NCBI GenBank assembly: GCA_942486035.1
Contig: CALNXK010000025.1
Location: forward strand, 1,863,501 to 1,927,500
DNA: 64,000 nucleotides
DNA from: Porites lobata
Taxonomy: Eukaryota; Cnidaria; Anthozoa; Scleractinia; Poritidae
Reading direction: 5' to 3'
The translations under genes and the position numbers were made by a program. Below, piece by piece: positions 1 to 10,249 of the stretch (position 1 is its first letter; every line of letters begins with the position of its first letter). A model generated the notes under the pieces. It was not told the origin of the DNA and ran no database searches. It saw only the letters and a program-made list of their open reading frames with translations.

Positions 1-310
1 GGTGCACAATTTGCTTCGGTTTGCGTGAACAGTCGCGATCGCGAAGGAGCGGGAATGGTCGTCAAAATGGCAATGTTTGCGAGCCGTCCTATAATAATCA
101 CAAAATATACTGGGAGTATAGGAGACGTGCGTTCGATAGGTTTGATAGGAGTACAGGTAGCAGTTGAGAGAGAAGGGTGGATGATTCTTGCGATATTGAG
201 TTAAATATGATTATGGCTTATTTTGAACGCAAGGGTGGCGTTCGGTGAAACCTCTATTTAAACTGGTGATGTTCCAGATGTTCTGTAAAGCAGTTGTTTA
301 AAGGCCTTTT

Positions 311-513
311 CAGCGCTTAGCCCGGGTTACTTTTTCTTTCGTTCAAAAACATTTCTTCGGATAATTTTCTCTGTTATTTTTGTGAGCATCCAATTATCAA
401 CTTGTTGACAAAACGAATTACACTGAATTTACTTTTTAAGCTTTCACATCTGAATTCAAATTTCGCACTAAGCCTGGGTTTTCTTAACCAAGCTTTGAAC
501 AACCCAGCCCAGC
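311..513 (-). mobile_element. MITE-like element, copy 1 of a two-copy family
   Basis: Read on the minus strand, this block matches 17928-18172 along most of its length. It starts with AGCTGGGCTGGGTTGTTCAA, has a shared AT-rich interior including GAGAAAATTATCC, and ends in CCCGGG(C/T)TAAGCGCT. The ends of the other copy are imperfect inverted repeats. No coding capacity is seen, so it is probably a non-autonomous DNA transposon. Family name unknown. Confidence 0.6.
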
Positions 514-980
514 TATTGTTAAAAGCTAACAGTTGACAACGTTTTAGATGTAATCATTCATTCTAATTATTGGGAATTTCACATGTACTTACTATAAAAT
601 AAAGCTGTTACTGTCAAGAAGTCTTCTTAACTTGCGCTGATATCAAAGACCCAAGACCACATTTTTTGTGGTGAACGTCGCGGGCACAATTAAATGAATT
701 GTGTTTGAACACTGGTTCACTTACACTACATCTCTCAATTTCACACGTTTCAAGTGAATTATCAAAGCCTTCAGTGGAATGTGTGTGCTGACGTCAACAA
801 CTTTTTCAGTAATTTGGTCGAGTTTGTTGATTTCAGTAACTTGAGAGGCTCTACTGTGGGCTGGTTACGAAGTTTTTCCGAATTAATAACATAGAGCTAA
901 AATGTTTGTTTGTCCGGTGCCGAAAATATCACAAGTCAGGATGAAAAGGCGCCGCCGAGTTTCACATCTCGATAGAGATA

Positions 981-1165
981 CTTTGTGGCACAACGGCCGC
1001 TGAGCTACTACACAACTCGGTAGATTTACTCTGTGTGGCACAACGGCCGCCGAGCTATTACACAACTCGGTTAGATTTACTTTGTGGCACAACGGCCACC
1101 GAGCTACTACACAACTCGGTAGATTTACTTTGTGGTACGACAGGCCGCCGAGCTACTACACACTA
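981..1165. repeat. Tandem repeat, about 49 bp x 4
   Basis: Four units begin near 987, 1037, 1086 and 1134, spaced 48-50 bp. Each contains GGCACAACGGCC or a close variant, then GAGCTACTACACAACTCGG and TAGATTTACT. The last unit is degenerate. The short ORFs through it, on either strand, are products of the repeat and not genes. Confidence 0.85.
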
Positions 1166-1307
1166 AACGAAAACAAGGCTTTGCTGAAACTTAAGGATGC
1201 CTCCCTTAAAGCCAAAAACTCACGTCCAGAAGAAAGAGGAATTGAAGCAACAACTGGAACCGAGAAAGAAAACGTACTTATAATGTAGTTGCCATATGAT
1301 TTCAGAG

Positions 1308-1500
1308 ATGGAAAATACTACTCAGAACCTTATAGCCAATGGCGGCAATACTACTTCGGTTTCCGTAGAATGAAGCGCCTCGTCTTAGCAGTATGTGGAC
1401 GGCACCTGTGTTGTATTTATACTCCTGTCTGAACCCCTTAATAGCCATTTTTTATAATTTGGCCAGTTTGTTTCCTATGCTACTCATGGCGATTTCCCCT
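1308..1500 (+). pseudogene. Possible relic of a class A GPCR (N-terminus and TM7)
   Basis: An ATG at 1308 opens a short frame with two Asn-Thr-Thr glycosylation sites, as in a GPCR N-terminus, and stops after 21 codons. In another frame, just downstream (about 1393-1450), is a TM7-like stretch with YSCLNPLI, recalling the NPxxY motif. The rest of a receptor is missing. If real, it is a deletion-frameshift relic. It could equally be chance similarity in AT-rich DNA. Confidence 0.2.
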
Positions 1501-1619
1501 CAAAGAGTGACTTTCCTAATTATTGTTTATTTCTCAGTTTCAGTGAAGTCTCAGTTGCCTCATAATGATAAAAAAACCCTTGAGGTATGTGCTTTTGTAA
1601 TAAAAAAGGTATGACAACA

Positions 1620-3630
1620 GCGATCGCACGACAATGAATGAAATCGCGTTTCGTTATCAATAATTTGACATGATAGTACAAGTTTAATCGTCCAATTGGT
1701 AAGGATGCCTAGGAAAACACTCTGAAAGAAATGGATTGTCGACTAAGAATCTATCTGTACAAATCGTGTGCTGACTCCCATTTCAGTCATGCGCCTTACA
1801 CTGCATTACGCAATAGAAGAAGGTTATCAAACTGATTCACAAAACAAAGCTTGCAATAGGCTTCAGGGCGGAAAAACGTTCTGCGCAAGCTTCCGCGCAT
1901 CCCTTATCGCAGGCTCAAGGCGGGCTTTTTTGTGTGTTGACTGTGTAGACTGTGTTTGTTTGTTGCTAGAGTTCTGAGTGAACTGCACGAGGTGCGAACG
2001 TTTGCTCCCTCTAAAGCATTTTTATTTGACATGTTTGCTTTTTTTTTTCGTCGCTTGAAAATTACTTTGGATTCAGAACAACCAACGTTAAAGGAAAAAC
2101 GGATCATTCTGTCAGTCTGAGGTGGAATAAAAAGTTTTGAACATTTCTAAAGAGGCGAGTATTTTTTGTGATTGTGCATCCGATTAATTTATGAGTTGAT
2201 TTCGCCGGGTTGAATTAAAGCCCGCTTGTATTCTGTTATTAGTATATAGTTACGGTTACTTTTTTTACATGCCCAGATTTATTACCTTGGCAGAATCAGC
2301 TTTATCTTTGTCTTCAGTCAAAGAACCATATTGCTGCTATAACGCATCAGAGTGAACAAACTTGTGCACTTATTTAACTTTCTCGGAAATAGAAGGCCAG
2401 CAAGCTTACTCAAGATCATTTTCTGTTGCTCAAGTAATAATAGTCGGAGGTCTTTTCATTTTTCATTACATAGTTTTGTTTTCCAGTGCACTGTGAAAGT
2501 TTCTGTTCTTTATAAGAATAACTTTCTGTACGCAAATTGTCCTTTTCACTCGCTGTGAAGTAGAGAACGACAACTGCCGGCAGTGACTTCAAAACAATTG
2601 ACTCTTTTCCCGTAAACAATTGCTGCAGCTGGATTTGACTGAGGCGAGCAAAACAAACCCTTATGTGCAATTTTCTGTATTTTCTAATGATCGGCTGAGT
2701 TTAATTTGCTTACTTAGTAAACGAATACCCTCGCATGGACCAGTTAAGCTTAAAATAGCTATAAATGGTGAATCATGGCTTGGCTGCCAAGTAGCAACTG
2801 ATCTTTTGCTTTTAAAATCTTTAGGTAGGTTGTTTTCGTGCAGAAAATTTATTTCTTCATTGTCAGCAAGAAGTCTTTGAAATAATGTAACTTTAACTTT
2901 GTTTGAAGGAAATCCTACTTACGCGTAGGTTTTTGACAGATGTTATGCGTGTTCAACTTGACAACACAAAGCAAAATTTATATATCTGCGCGAAACGAGC
3001 AAGTTTAAAAAACTATAGTTACTTTGAAACCGATTTTGTGGAAGATTTTGCTGGATAAGGATTGACCTTTTTTCTGCCCTCGTATAAACGCAATAACTTC
3101 TACATTGAGGATTTTGTTTATATTTTAGTGATCTGCGAAACTACGAGTGTCCGATCGAGCGAAGGTTTTAAAATATCAGCTCGAGTGCGACAAAGTTCAG
3201 TGACTTCAAACACATTGTGGGCAAGCGTTAATTTCTTTGGGCAAATCACTGTCCAAAGATATGTTGTTTTTGTGTCCACAGTGGAGCTCTGGACCTTATA
3301 TATCCAGGAACTTCCTTATATGAACACATTTTGTGAATGCATTTTGAAAAAAATCGGACCAACGCATACACATTTCCAGTACAACGCAAGGAAATTGATG
3401 TCGTTTAAGTCCGTTTTACTATGAGGTATTCTTCGAGAAAATTAAGAAACGACAAGATTATAACCACAGCTTGCAACTTTTGAAGACAAATTGCCTGTTT
3501 GTTCCAGGGTATGAGTGGAAACATTATATTTTTAGGCAATAAAATATTTGAAATCCCGCCATTTTTTCAAACCCGGTCAGGGGATCTGGGCAAAAAAGTT
3601 GACGCATGCTCATTACGTTTTTCCGCCCTG
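1620..3630. other. Intergenic stretch without a recognised gene
   Basis: AT-rich sequence with only short ORFs (up to about 120 codons at 3062-3424, which opens with TTG rather than ATG). None shows a recognisable domain. No RNA gene or long repeat was recognised. Confidence 0.5.
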
Positions 3631-3634
3631 AAGC

Positions 3635-3822
3635 AATAGGCCATTTGCACGATGGCGTCATTTTACCACTACGACCAGAATCCTTTTCGTTTTTCCTTTC
3701 ATATTCAAATTTGGTAACCTCAGCGAGGTTTGAATAACACGAGCCTTAATTCGCACAAGAAAGCAAACCCCTGGTCTTCTCTGGTCGTAGTAGTAAAGTG
3801 TCGTCAGTGAAAATGGCCTATT
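3635..3822. mobile_element. MITE with about 45 bp imperfect terminal inverted repeats
   Basis: The left end AATAGGCCATTTGCACGATG is the imperfect reverse complement of the right end, which reads CAGTGAAAATGGCCTATT. Matching continues inward through TTTACTACTACGACCAGA. The interior has no coding potential. Structure alone supports a non-autonomous DNA transposon. Confidence 0.65.
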
Positions 3823-4506
3823 AAAATAACAAAAAGATGGAGGGTTCGCACTGTAAATCAAATGCGATATAATGGTTTATAAATTATGACTTGCATTCTT
3901 TACTTAATTTATAGAAAAATGCCATGTTAATAAATGATTCTTCCCTTTGCATCACCCAAAAACTATATGAAACAGCTCAACCAGAAGGAAGAAAGCTGGC
4001 ACCTCTACTGAGTTGTTCACACGGTTACCCCCCCCCCTTTTCATTTCGTGTTTTCAGTTTAGGTAGACAGAAAAGACCTACCTCAGCAAACCCTTTAGTA
4101 AATATGTTTATCTAGAAAGGTAACAAATTAGGATGTCTAAAGAAGATTGTTTACTATTACCTTGACAATTTAAAGAAACAAAGAAGCTCCGAACACTCTT
4201 GGCAGATTTTTTGAAAAATACGTCGGAAGGCCAATTTTAACCGGCCAATAGCATTTCAAAAATTGCAATAACGCGTTTTTTAAGTGATAAGCTCTTGAAC
4301 TAAAATTAAAGTAGATTTTAATAGGATACAAAGTTGATATGGTAGTTTAAAGTGTCAAATATGTTGCATATTTTAAGGTCACTTTGAATAAACGTTACAG
4401 TATCAATTAATCAATTGGAAGTAAAGGTGAAATGTATTAGTACTGGAAATGCTCGGAATCGTTTTTGGCCACTTTAACAGACAAATACTGATTGTTTACT
4501 TAAAGC

Positions 4507-4890
4507 TTCTGGTGATTTGATCGCTCCAAACAGGAATGCCAGAGTCTACGCTAAATCTCCCATCCTATATGGCTCTGTTTATAGAGCTACTGCAGAACTG
4601 TTGGGTTAAGTGTTCTGGTGATTTGAGCACTCTAAATAGGACTATCCAAGTATACCCTGAAACTCCCGTCCTTTGGCTCTGTTTATAGGGCTACTGTCGG
4701 ATTGAAAGGTTAAGTCTTCTGGCGATTTGGTTACTCTAAATAGGAGTGTTTAAGTCTATGCTAGAACTTCCTGCTTATGGCTCTTTTCAGTGACACGAAC
4801 ACTACCAGTTTGGTTATTTGATGACTCTGGGGACGACAGCCCAAGTACACTCTGAAACTACCGCCTCATGGCTCTGTTCATCACGCCATA
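4507..4890 (-). repeat. Degenerate tandem repeat, about 104 bp x 4, derived from a GPCR 3' end
   Basis: Units start near 4507, 4613, 4717 and 4809. Each has TTCTGGTGATTTG or a variant, then an ACTCTAAATAGGA-like segment, then (A/G)CTCCCGTCCTTTGGCTCTGTT-like sequence. The last unit contains the real 3' end of the GPCR gene at 4858-5766. Read on the minus strand, each unit therefore carries a copy of its AACAGAGCC codons (Asn-Arg-Ala) and what follows. The array looks like repeated duplication of the receptor's C-terminal codons plus flanking DNA. Confidence 0.75.
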
Positions 4891-5766
4891 AATGACAGGA
4901 TTAATCCACGACGAAATGAAGCAGAAGATGGGATAGATCGACTGAGTAGATGGAGGAATGGAAATGTGAAAACCAAACACCAAAATTGAAATCACTATAA
5001 AAGGAGTCGAACAGATGATAAATCCGAGGACAGCAGCAAAAAGGACCCTAGATGTTTTAATTTCTTGTGCACTTATTCCAAACTTGTGTGCTTCTTGTAA
5101 TGAATGGATGACGTTTTTGTTATGCTGCCGTATATTGCGATAGACTCTATTATAACAGAAGCCTATCACCAACATAGGGACAGTAAAAAGGCAACCAAAG
5201 TAAATGTAGAAGATTCTCTCCTTTTGCTCTTCATTAAACGTCGAACGGCAAAATAGTTCGTAAGGCGACCATTTGTATACAATAGGAGCTGCGAACCACA
5301 TCAGAGTCTGAAAAAGGCAGAAAATCCACGCAACACAAATCGACGAAAACGTCTTCTTTCGGCTAAACAAGGTCGAGTATTTTGGGGCCTTTACAACGCA
5401 ATAGTAGCGATTTATCGACGCAAGCGCCAGAATGGAAGTTGATATCTGACCCCATAAAGCTGCAACAAAACCAGTAAATTGGCAAAAGTTATAGTGGAAT
5501 GGCCACCTGCGCAATCCTGAAGCAAGTGTGCTTGAACAACCTACAAATACAGCCAGTATTAAATCAGCGATGGCCAGTGAAAGGACGTAGAAATTGGTGA
5601 CTGTACGTAATCTCCGGTTTCGGTAAAAAGCGAGGCAAACAAGAGAATTTCCCGTGAGTGATAAAACGGTTGTTAGAGCGAGAACAGCAGTATGCATAGT
5701 GACCTCCGGTAGGCTTCTTTCATCTAATTCGAATTCTTCCTGTTCCATAACGCTGTTATAATGCAT
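4858..5766 (-). CDS. Class A GPCR, NRY type, C-terminally truncated (copy 1 of array)
   Basis: Intronless seven-transmembrane receptor of 302 residues. TM1 carries GNSL (about 39-42). TM3 begins with the conserved Cys95, whose partner is probably Cys173 in the second extracellular loop. The TM3 end is NRY (119-121) instead of DRY. TM6 has CSTP (252-255), so the usual toggle Trp of CWxP is missing. TM7 has NPVIY (289-293). Two ATGs are possible: residue 1, or residue 7, which fits the paralogues' N-termini better. The NRY motif and overall look recall melatonin-receptor-like cnidarian orphans, but the ligand is unknown. The TAG at 4858-4860 falls where both paralogues have Glu in MRKE(F/I), so the short tail lacks helix 8. 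It may be a recent nonsense allele or a signalling-impaired receptor. Confidence 0.85.
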   Translation of the reverse strand: MHYNSVMEQEEFELDERSLPEVTMHTAVLALTTVLSLTGNSLVCLAFYRNRRLRTVTNFYVLSLAIADLILAVFVGCSSTLASGLRRWPFHYNFCQFTGFVAALWGQISTSILALASINRYYCVVKAPKYSTLFSRKKTFSSICVAWIFCLFQTLMWFAAPIVYKWSPYELFCRSTFNEEQKERIFYIYFGCLFTVPMLVIGFCYNRVYRNIRQHNKNVIHSLQEAHKFGISAQEIKTSRVLFAAVLGFIICSTPFIVISILVFGFHISIPPSTQSIYPIFCFISSWINPVIYGVMNRAMRR

Positions 5767-6714
5767 GTAAAGCGGTTTGGATATGCGTCAGAATATGAGG
5801 ATCGTGTCTTAAATACGATGTATGGACGTGACTGCTATTGATTCAAATAGCCTTATTCGCAATTCAATAATTATTACCAAGTTGTCTAAAGCACTACTGA
5901 AAAGTGCAAATATTATTCCTGACATTTTAGTGAAAGCAATCACTGAAAATAAACAAAATCCTTTAAAGTTAGATGGAGTTCATCTGCTCGCTACTGTCAG
6001 ATTAGGCGTGTCGACTTATATTTTTCCCAAAACAAATGAAATAAAATGTCAGGTCTTTTCTCCACAGCCGTTGTCCAAATAAAAGTCCATTGTTCACAGT
6101 TTTTTTGTTGTATGTCCCCAAATAAAGGTAAGCCTTTATCCAATTTCCTATTTCTAACAAAAACTTTTATTAAACACCGATATCGTTGGCCATAGGAAAA
6201 TAGGGCGTACAGTTTTCAATAATAGTCATATCGACATGTGTTGAAGTTTACCATCTTTAAGTACTAAATAGAATTGCCGCATATTTAATATTCATTCAAA
6301 TAGTCTTTTTTTAAAATGGTACACCCCGTTCATTCATCACTTTACTTATGAATTTTACCTCGGGGATTTTCTACTTTACCGAGCCAAATTTCCAGTTTTT
6401 TTCAATTCTTAGCTACCGAAATCCTAGGGCGCTTATCAAAAGTCAGAACTGGGGCCGGATCAGTCTTTTCTCGAAATTTCCCGTAAGACCCACCACTGCC
6501 GAGCATACCCGTTATGAATAGAGTGATCTGGCTGAATGCTAGTGCTCAAACAGAGGAATTCTCTTTGCATCTTGACCGGTCTGGCAGGCTGGTTATAACT
6601 TATGGAAAGCACCCTTAATCGTTTGCACATCGTTAATGCGCACAATAATTGACTGCAAAGGGTGTAGTCCTTATTGTTCTATTTTCGACATTCGACAGTG
6701 CCCTGCAAACGTTC

Positions 6715-7375
6715 CTCCATGGTCTTTCACTGGGGTAGAAAAAAAATTGGGTGCCTCAATTTAAAGTTCGCCCTGGGAGCGACAAAATGATTACCGAGTA
6801 GCCTGAGAGCAGGCTCAATTGTGCAAATTCGGGGAAACTTGCGGTGGCGGAGCCGTGCCCTACTAATTGGTGGCTCCGCCGCCAACATTTTCCCCAAATT
6901 TGATTACGTGAGCCTGCTCGCAGGCTAAGTACAGAGCGAGAGGAACAATGTGGCCTCTTCAAGTTCAGTCATAAATTAAATTCGAATCGAATGCTTCCTA
7001 CTCCATAACCCTTGGATAATGCAGGTCAGGCGGTTTGGACTTGTGACTATAAACATTTCAGGTCAGATTAAGGGAAACGTGCCTCAAAGGAAGCATGCAC
7101 GTGCGTTGCTATTGAATCACCTGGCCTCACTTTTCAATTGTTCTTATTCGGCCAAGCACCATTAACAAAAAACAAACTAACGTCATTCAAAGTTCTCTAC
7201 GATCTTTGCATAGTAATTTTGATTGTTGCGTCAGGACTTCTTCATAGCTTGGATTTGCTACAAATTAAAAAAAAAAAACATTAGCAGTATGTCACGTTCA
7301 ACTTTTGCGTCAAAACATTTCAATTTTTATTAGACCACATTTTCAATATTTTCACTATTAACTATATCTATCTCC
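6715..7375 (-). pseudogene. Decayed GPCR copy A (5' coding end plus upstream region)
   Basis: About 6965-7060 aligns with the first codons and leader of the GPCR at 4858-5766: ATTCGAAT..CTTCCT..TCCATAAC, then GATAATGCAGGTCAGGCGGT against TATAATGCATGTAAAGCGGT. Weaker similarity to the TM1 region flanks a MITE at 6799-6927, which splits it. The upstream part (7090-7370) matches the upstream DNA of copy 1 and of relic B, including CAAACTAACGTCAT and TCAAAACATTTCAATTTTTA. There is no open frame. It is a dead tandem duplicate. Confidence 0.6.
6799..6927. mobile_element. Palindromic MITE, TAGCCTG..CAGGCTA family
   Basis: Near-complete fold-back. The left arm TAGCCTGAGAGCAGGCTC pairs with the right arm GAGCCTGCTCGCAGGCTA, and inner GGTGGCGGAGCC pairs with GGCTCCGCCGCC around a short loop. 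A relative with the same ends lies at 52814-52950. It sits inside GPCR relic A. Non-coding. Confidence 0.75.
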
Positions 7376-7399
7376 TTAATGTATGCAATATTCGCGTAC

Positions 7400-8375
7400 G
7401 AAGGGCTTTTCTTTGCTTTCGATGCCATTTTGGCTGTCCCAGCACAACTGAGGTTTCCCTCGACCGGTAACTGGTATTTAATTTGTGCCTCAATTTGGAG
7501 TTGCCCGTCACCCTTTCCTATAGGTGCTAATACAATTATTAGAGCGAGAATACTGTCCGCGTGCTCAGCGAGCTACGCTTGTAGACTTGTATCTAATTCG
7601 AGAGCTTCCTGTCACCTGACGCTAGAATAATGGAGCCAAACACTTTGAATTTTCTGCAATTGTAAGGATTTCACTTCAGATTTAGGGGAAGGTTCCTTAG
7701 AATGAATGGACGTGCATTGTTATTGAATCACCTTGTGCTCGCCATTCAATTGTTTTTATCGGGTTGTTTAAAGCACTATTCAAAAGTTCAAATAACGTCC
7801 CTGCCATTTTATTAAAAGTAAATACTGCAAATAAATAAACCCAACTGCAATGGATCATTATGCTTTTCTAGGAAACTGCCCACCTACCCCTCCCCTAAGC
7901 CAACATTAACACTTAGTTCTCACTTTAATAGGGCAAATTGTTAGCTTAGGAGAGGGGTAGGTGGGCAGTTTCCCAGAAACGTATAATGCTTCAGTGAGGC
8001 GTTGATAAAGGTTTTTTCTTTAAACAAGCGCGATAGAAATATACGCGTTGTCTAAATACAACTCCATTGTCCACACTTTTATGTTTTGTGTCTTTAAGTG
8101 ATGCTTTGATCAGATTTTTTATCTCTTTTAATTTTTTTTAATACCGCACAAATACATAGGTGATTTTAAAGACATAATTCCTTTTCAGTTACGCCGAATT
8201 TTTCAAAACCAGGCAAAACTACTAAGTAAAAAACAAACTAACGTCATCAATACATGAAGTACTGCCCTCTCTGTATACCAGTTTTGATTATTTAATATAT
8301 CACGTTTAGTCATTACTTAAAGAACTTTTTAAGTCAAAACATTTCAATTTTTATTAAACCAAAGTTTTCATATTT
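7400..8375 (-). pseudogene. Decayed GPCR copy B (5' coding end plus upstream region)
   Basis: About 7480-7660 aligns with the TM1-to-start region of copy 1. Shared pieces include GTTAGAGCGAGAACAGCAG against ATTAGAGCGAGAATACTGT, TCTAATTCGA and TTCCTG. The upstream part matches too: TTGAATCACCTTG, then TTGTTTAAAGCACTATTCAA against TTGTCTAAAGCACTACTGAA. A MITE at 7857-7988 interrupts it. No open frame persists. With relic A it shows the array once held at least five copies. Confidence 0.6.
7857..7988. mobile_element. MITE with about 45 bp inverted repeats
   Basis: The left arm contains GGAAACTGCCCACCTACCCC and the right arm its complement, GGGGTAGGTGGGCAGTTTCC, extended outward to ATTATGC/GTATAATG and inward to CTAAGCC/GGCTTAG-like bases. 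The loop is about 40 bp and AT-rich. It is inserted in GPCR relic B, so it is younger than that duplication. Confidence 0.8.
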
Positions 8376-8700
8376 GGCAATTATCGGATAGGGCTAAGTT
8401 TGATTCGAAGAATTACAATGCAGATCGAGGTGTCGGTAGCACTCAGCAAGACTCTTTGAGATCTGCATAATTCTTCATATCATAGGAAAACCGACCCCAA
8501 AGATTGTAGTATTTTTTATTCACAATAAATATTTTCATCTCACCCAAACATGCTTACCGCAGTCTATGTAAAGTTTCCGCCTATATATAACCGTTTGTCG
8601 GTTACCGGCCGTTTCAAGTTATGAATAGATATTTATTGCAACAGACATTCTTCAAATAGCAGTTGGCATGAGTGGTATCTTTGTCATTCTTGCAGTTTCT

Positions 8701-8800
8701 AGTGGCGGGTCCAGACCTTCGGATAACGAGGGGGGGGGGGGGGTATGATTCGGCCAAGGGGGGGGGGGTTCGCCGGGCCCCTCCCCAGGATCCGCCACTG
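8701..8800. mobile_element. G-rich repeat with AGTGGCGGRTCC ends
   Basis: The left end AGTGGCGGGTCCAG and right end GGATCCGCCACT are inverted. The interior holds two poly-G runs. A related but longer element starts at about 50254 (GTGTCGGGTCCAGACC). Probably a truncated transposon end pair. The homopolymer lengths may be unreliable. Confidence 0.5.
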
Positions 8801-9178
8801 GTTTCTAAGCAGTAGTTCGGCTGTTTTTGTTTGCAAAACGCCAGTCACTAACAATTCACAAAAAAGCATGGTGCACGTGTAGGGCTGTTGTTTTGCTTTC
8901 TAAACCAATGAATTAGACGTTTCCTTTTACGAACCCACGGCTTCTATATGGAATTCCCTGCCATGTATTTGAAACACGTACATCTACCATCAATTACGTA
9001 TATTGTGCATTTTGCAGTCAATGTACATGCCTTAATAATGATCTGTAGCTTATGACAAAATGAATGAATAAGTAAATAATCTGGTTCCCTCAGGACCAGT
9101 TATAAACTAGTAGGTATAGGGCGTTTTCACTTGACGTCATGGGCTCACGGCGGCTATAGATACTTACAGTTTAAAAAC

Positions 9179-10105
9179 TTAGTTGTCCTTTCCACAACGA
9201 ATCACTTTCAGAAATTCTTTTCTCATGGCCCGATTCATGGCACCGTATATAATAGGGTTTATCCACGAACTACAGGCAGAAGAAAGTGTATGAAGAGACT
9301 GCCAAAAGGGTGGTACGCCTCGATGAGCTAGTTTTTCTAAAATGACGACGGTTGTCGCAGGAATCCAACAAATGCAAAATGCTACAACTGCAGCCAGAAG
9401 AATCCACGATCCCTGAATCTCATGTTTGCTAACCATTGCTCTTTGGATGTTTGCCTGTTGCAAGAATGGAACGACGAGAGAATTGTGGCGTCTAATGACT
9501 TTGTATACGCGTCCATAGCAAACGAATGTTACACATGTAGGGAGAAAGACAAATCCGATAAGAAATGTCAAAATCAAAGCTTCCACCGGGCCTTTAAAAT
9601 CTGTCGCCTGACAAAACAAATAGTAAGGATGCCATCGGAATAAACTACCTGTACCGATTATCACAGCCAAAAATGTGCATAAGATAAACAGGATCACAAA
9701 GATTATTGATAGAATGGCTCTCTTCTTTGTGAAGAACACAGAATAGAAGTGAGGATTTACTATGCAGCAGTAACGGTTGACAGCTGCTAACGCCAAAATG
9801 TTAATGGACACCGAGACCCAAAGATAAGATGTGAAACCATTAAACTGGCAAAGGATGGAACCGAATGACCACTTGCGCAAGGCCGATGCTATTGCGTCCA
9901 TTGGATAAACAGAACAAGCGAAGATTAAGTCTGTTATGGCCAAAGAATATACATAGCAGTTAGTAACGGTGCGTAATCGCCTGTTTCGGTGGAAAGCCAA
10001 GCAAACCAGGATGTTGCCAATGACAGACAGAAGCGCCATAAGAGATAAGCTTAAAGTGTGTATTGTAACTGTTAGTAGCGTCCTTCCATCTCCGCTTTCT
10101 TGCAT
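9179..10105 (-). CDS. Class A GPCR, NRY type (copy 2 of array)
   Basis: Complete intronless receptor of 308 residues from the ATG at 10105 to TAA. TM1 has GNIL (30-33). Cys86 at the start of TM3 and Cys165 in the second extracellular loop can form the conserved disulfide. The TM3 end is NRY (110-112), TM6 has CWIP (246-249) and TM7 has NPIIY (283-287). The tail contains MRKEF followed by a Cys that could be palmitoylated. The third intracellular loop is short and basic. Its closest relative in the window is 12353-13279, with the same length and motif positions. NRY is also found in melatonin receptors, so a melatonin-receptor-like orphan is a fair guess. Ligand and G protein cannot be read from sequence. 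Confidence 0.92.
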   Translation of the reverse strand: MQESGDGRTLLTVTIHTLSLSLMALLSVIGNILVCLAFHRNRRLRTVTNCYVYSLAITDLIFACSVYPMDAIASALRKWSFGSILCQFNGFTSYLWVSVSINILALAAVNRYCCIVNPHFYSVFFTKKRAILSIIFVILFILCTFLAVIIGTGSLFRWHPYYLFCQATDFKGPVEALILTFLIGFVFLPTCVTFVCYGRVYKVIRRHNSLVVPFLQQANIQRAMVSKHEIQGSWILLAAVVAFCICWIPATTVVILEKLAHRGVPPFWQSLHTLSSACSSWINPIIYGAMNRAMRKEFLKVIRCGKDN

Positions 10106-10249
10106 CGTAGTTGATTTTTTATAGATAGTGTAACCTTTTTCGGATTATATATTGAGTGCTTTCGTTGCATATATCGTCTCCGCCGATAACCGTGTAATCC
10201 AAATTCATAACTGACTGTCAAAATGTTTTCCAAAAAAAAAAAAACCTGC

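Noticed and set aside
3062..3424. 120-codon plus-strand ORF
   Set aside because: It begins with TTG rather than ATG, has no recognisable domain and could be a chance open frame in AT-rich DNA.
5822..6082. 86-codon plus-strand ORF upstream of GPCR copy 1
   Set aside because: The same DNA is present in both decayed GPCR copies without an open frame, so it is duplicated upstream sequence, not a gene.
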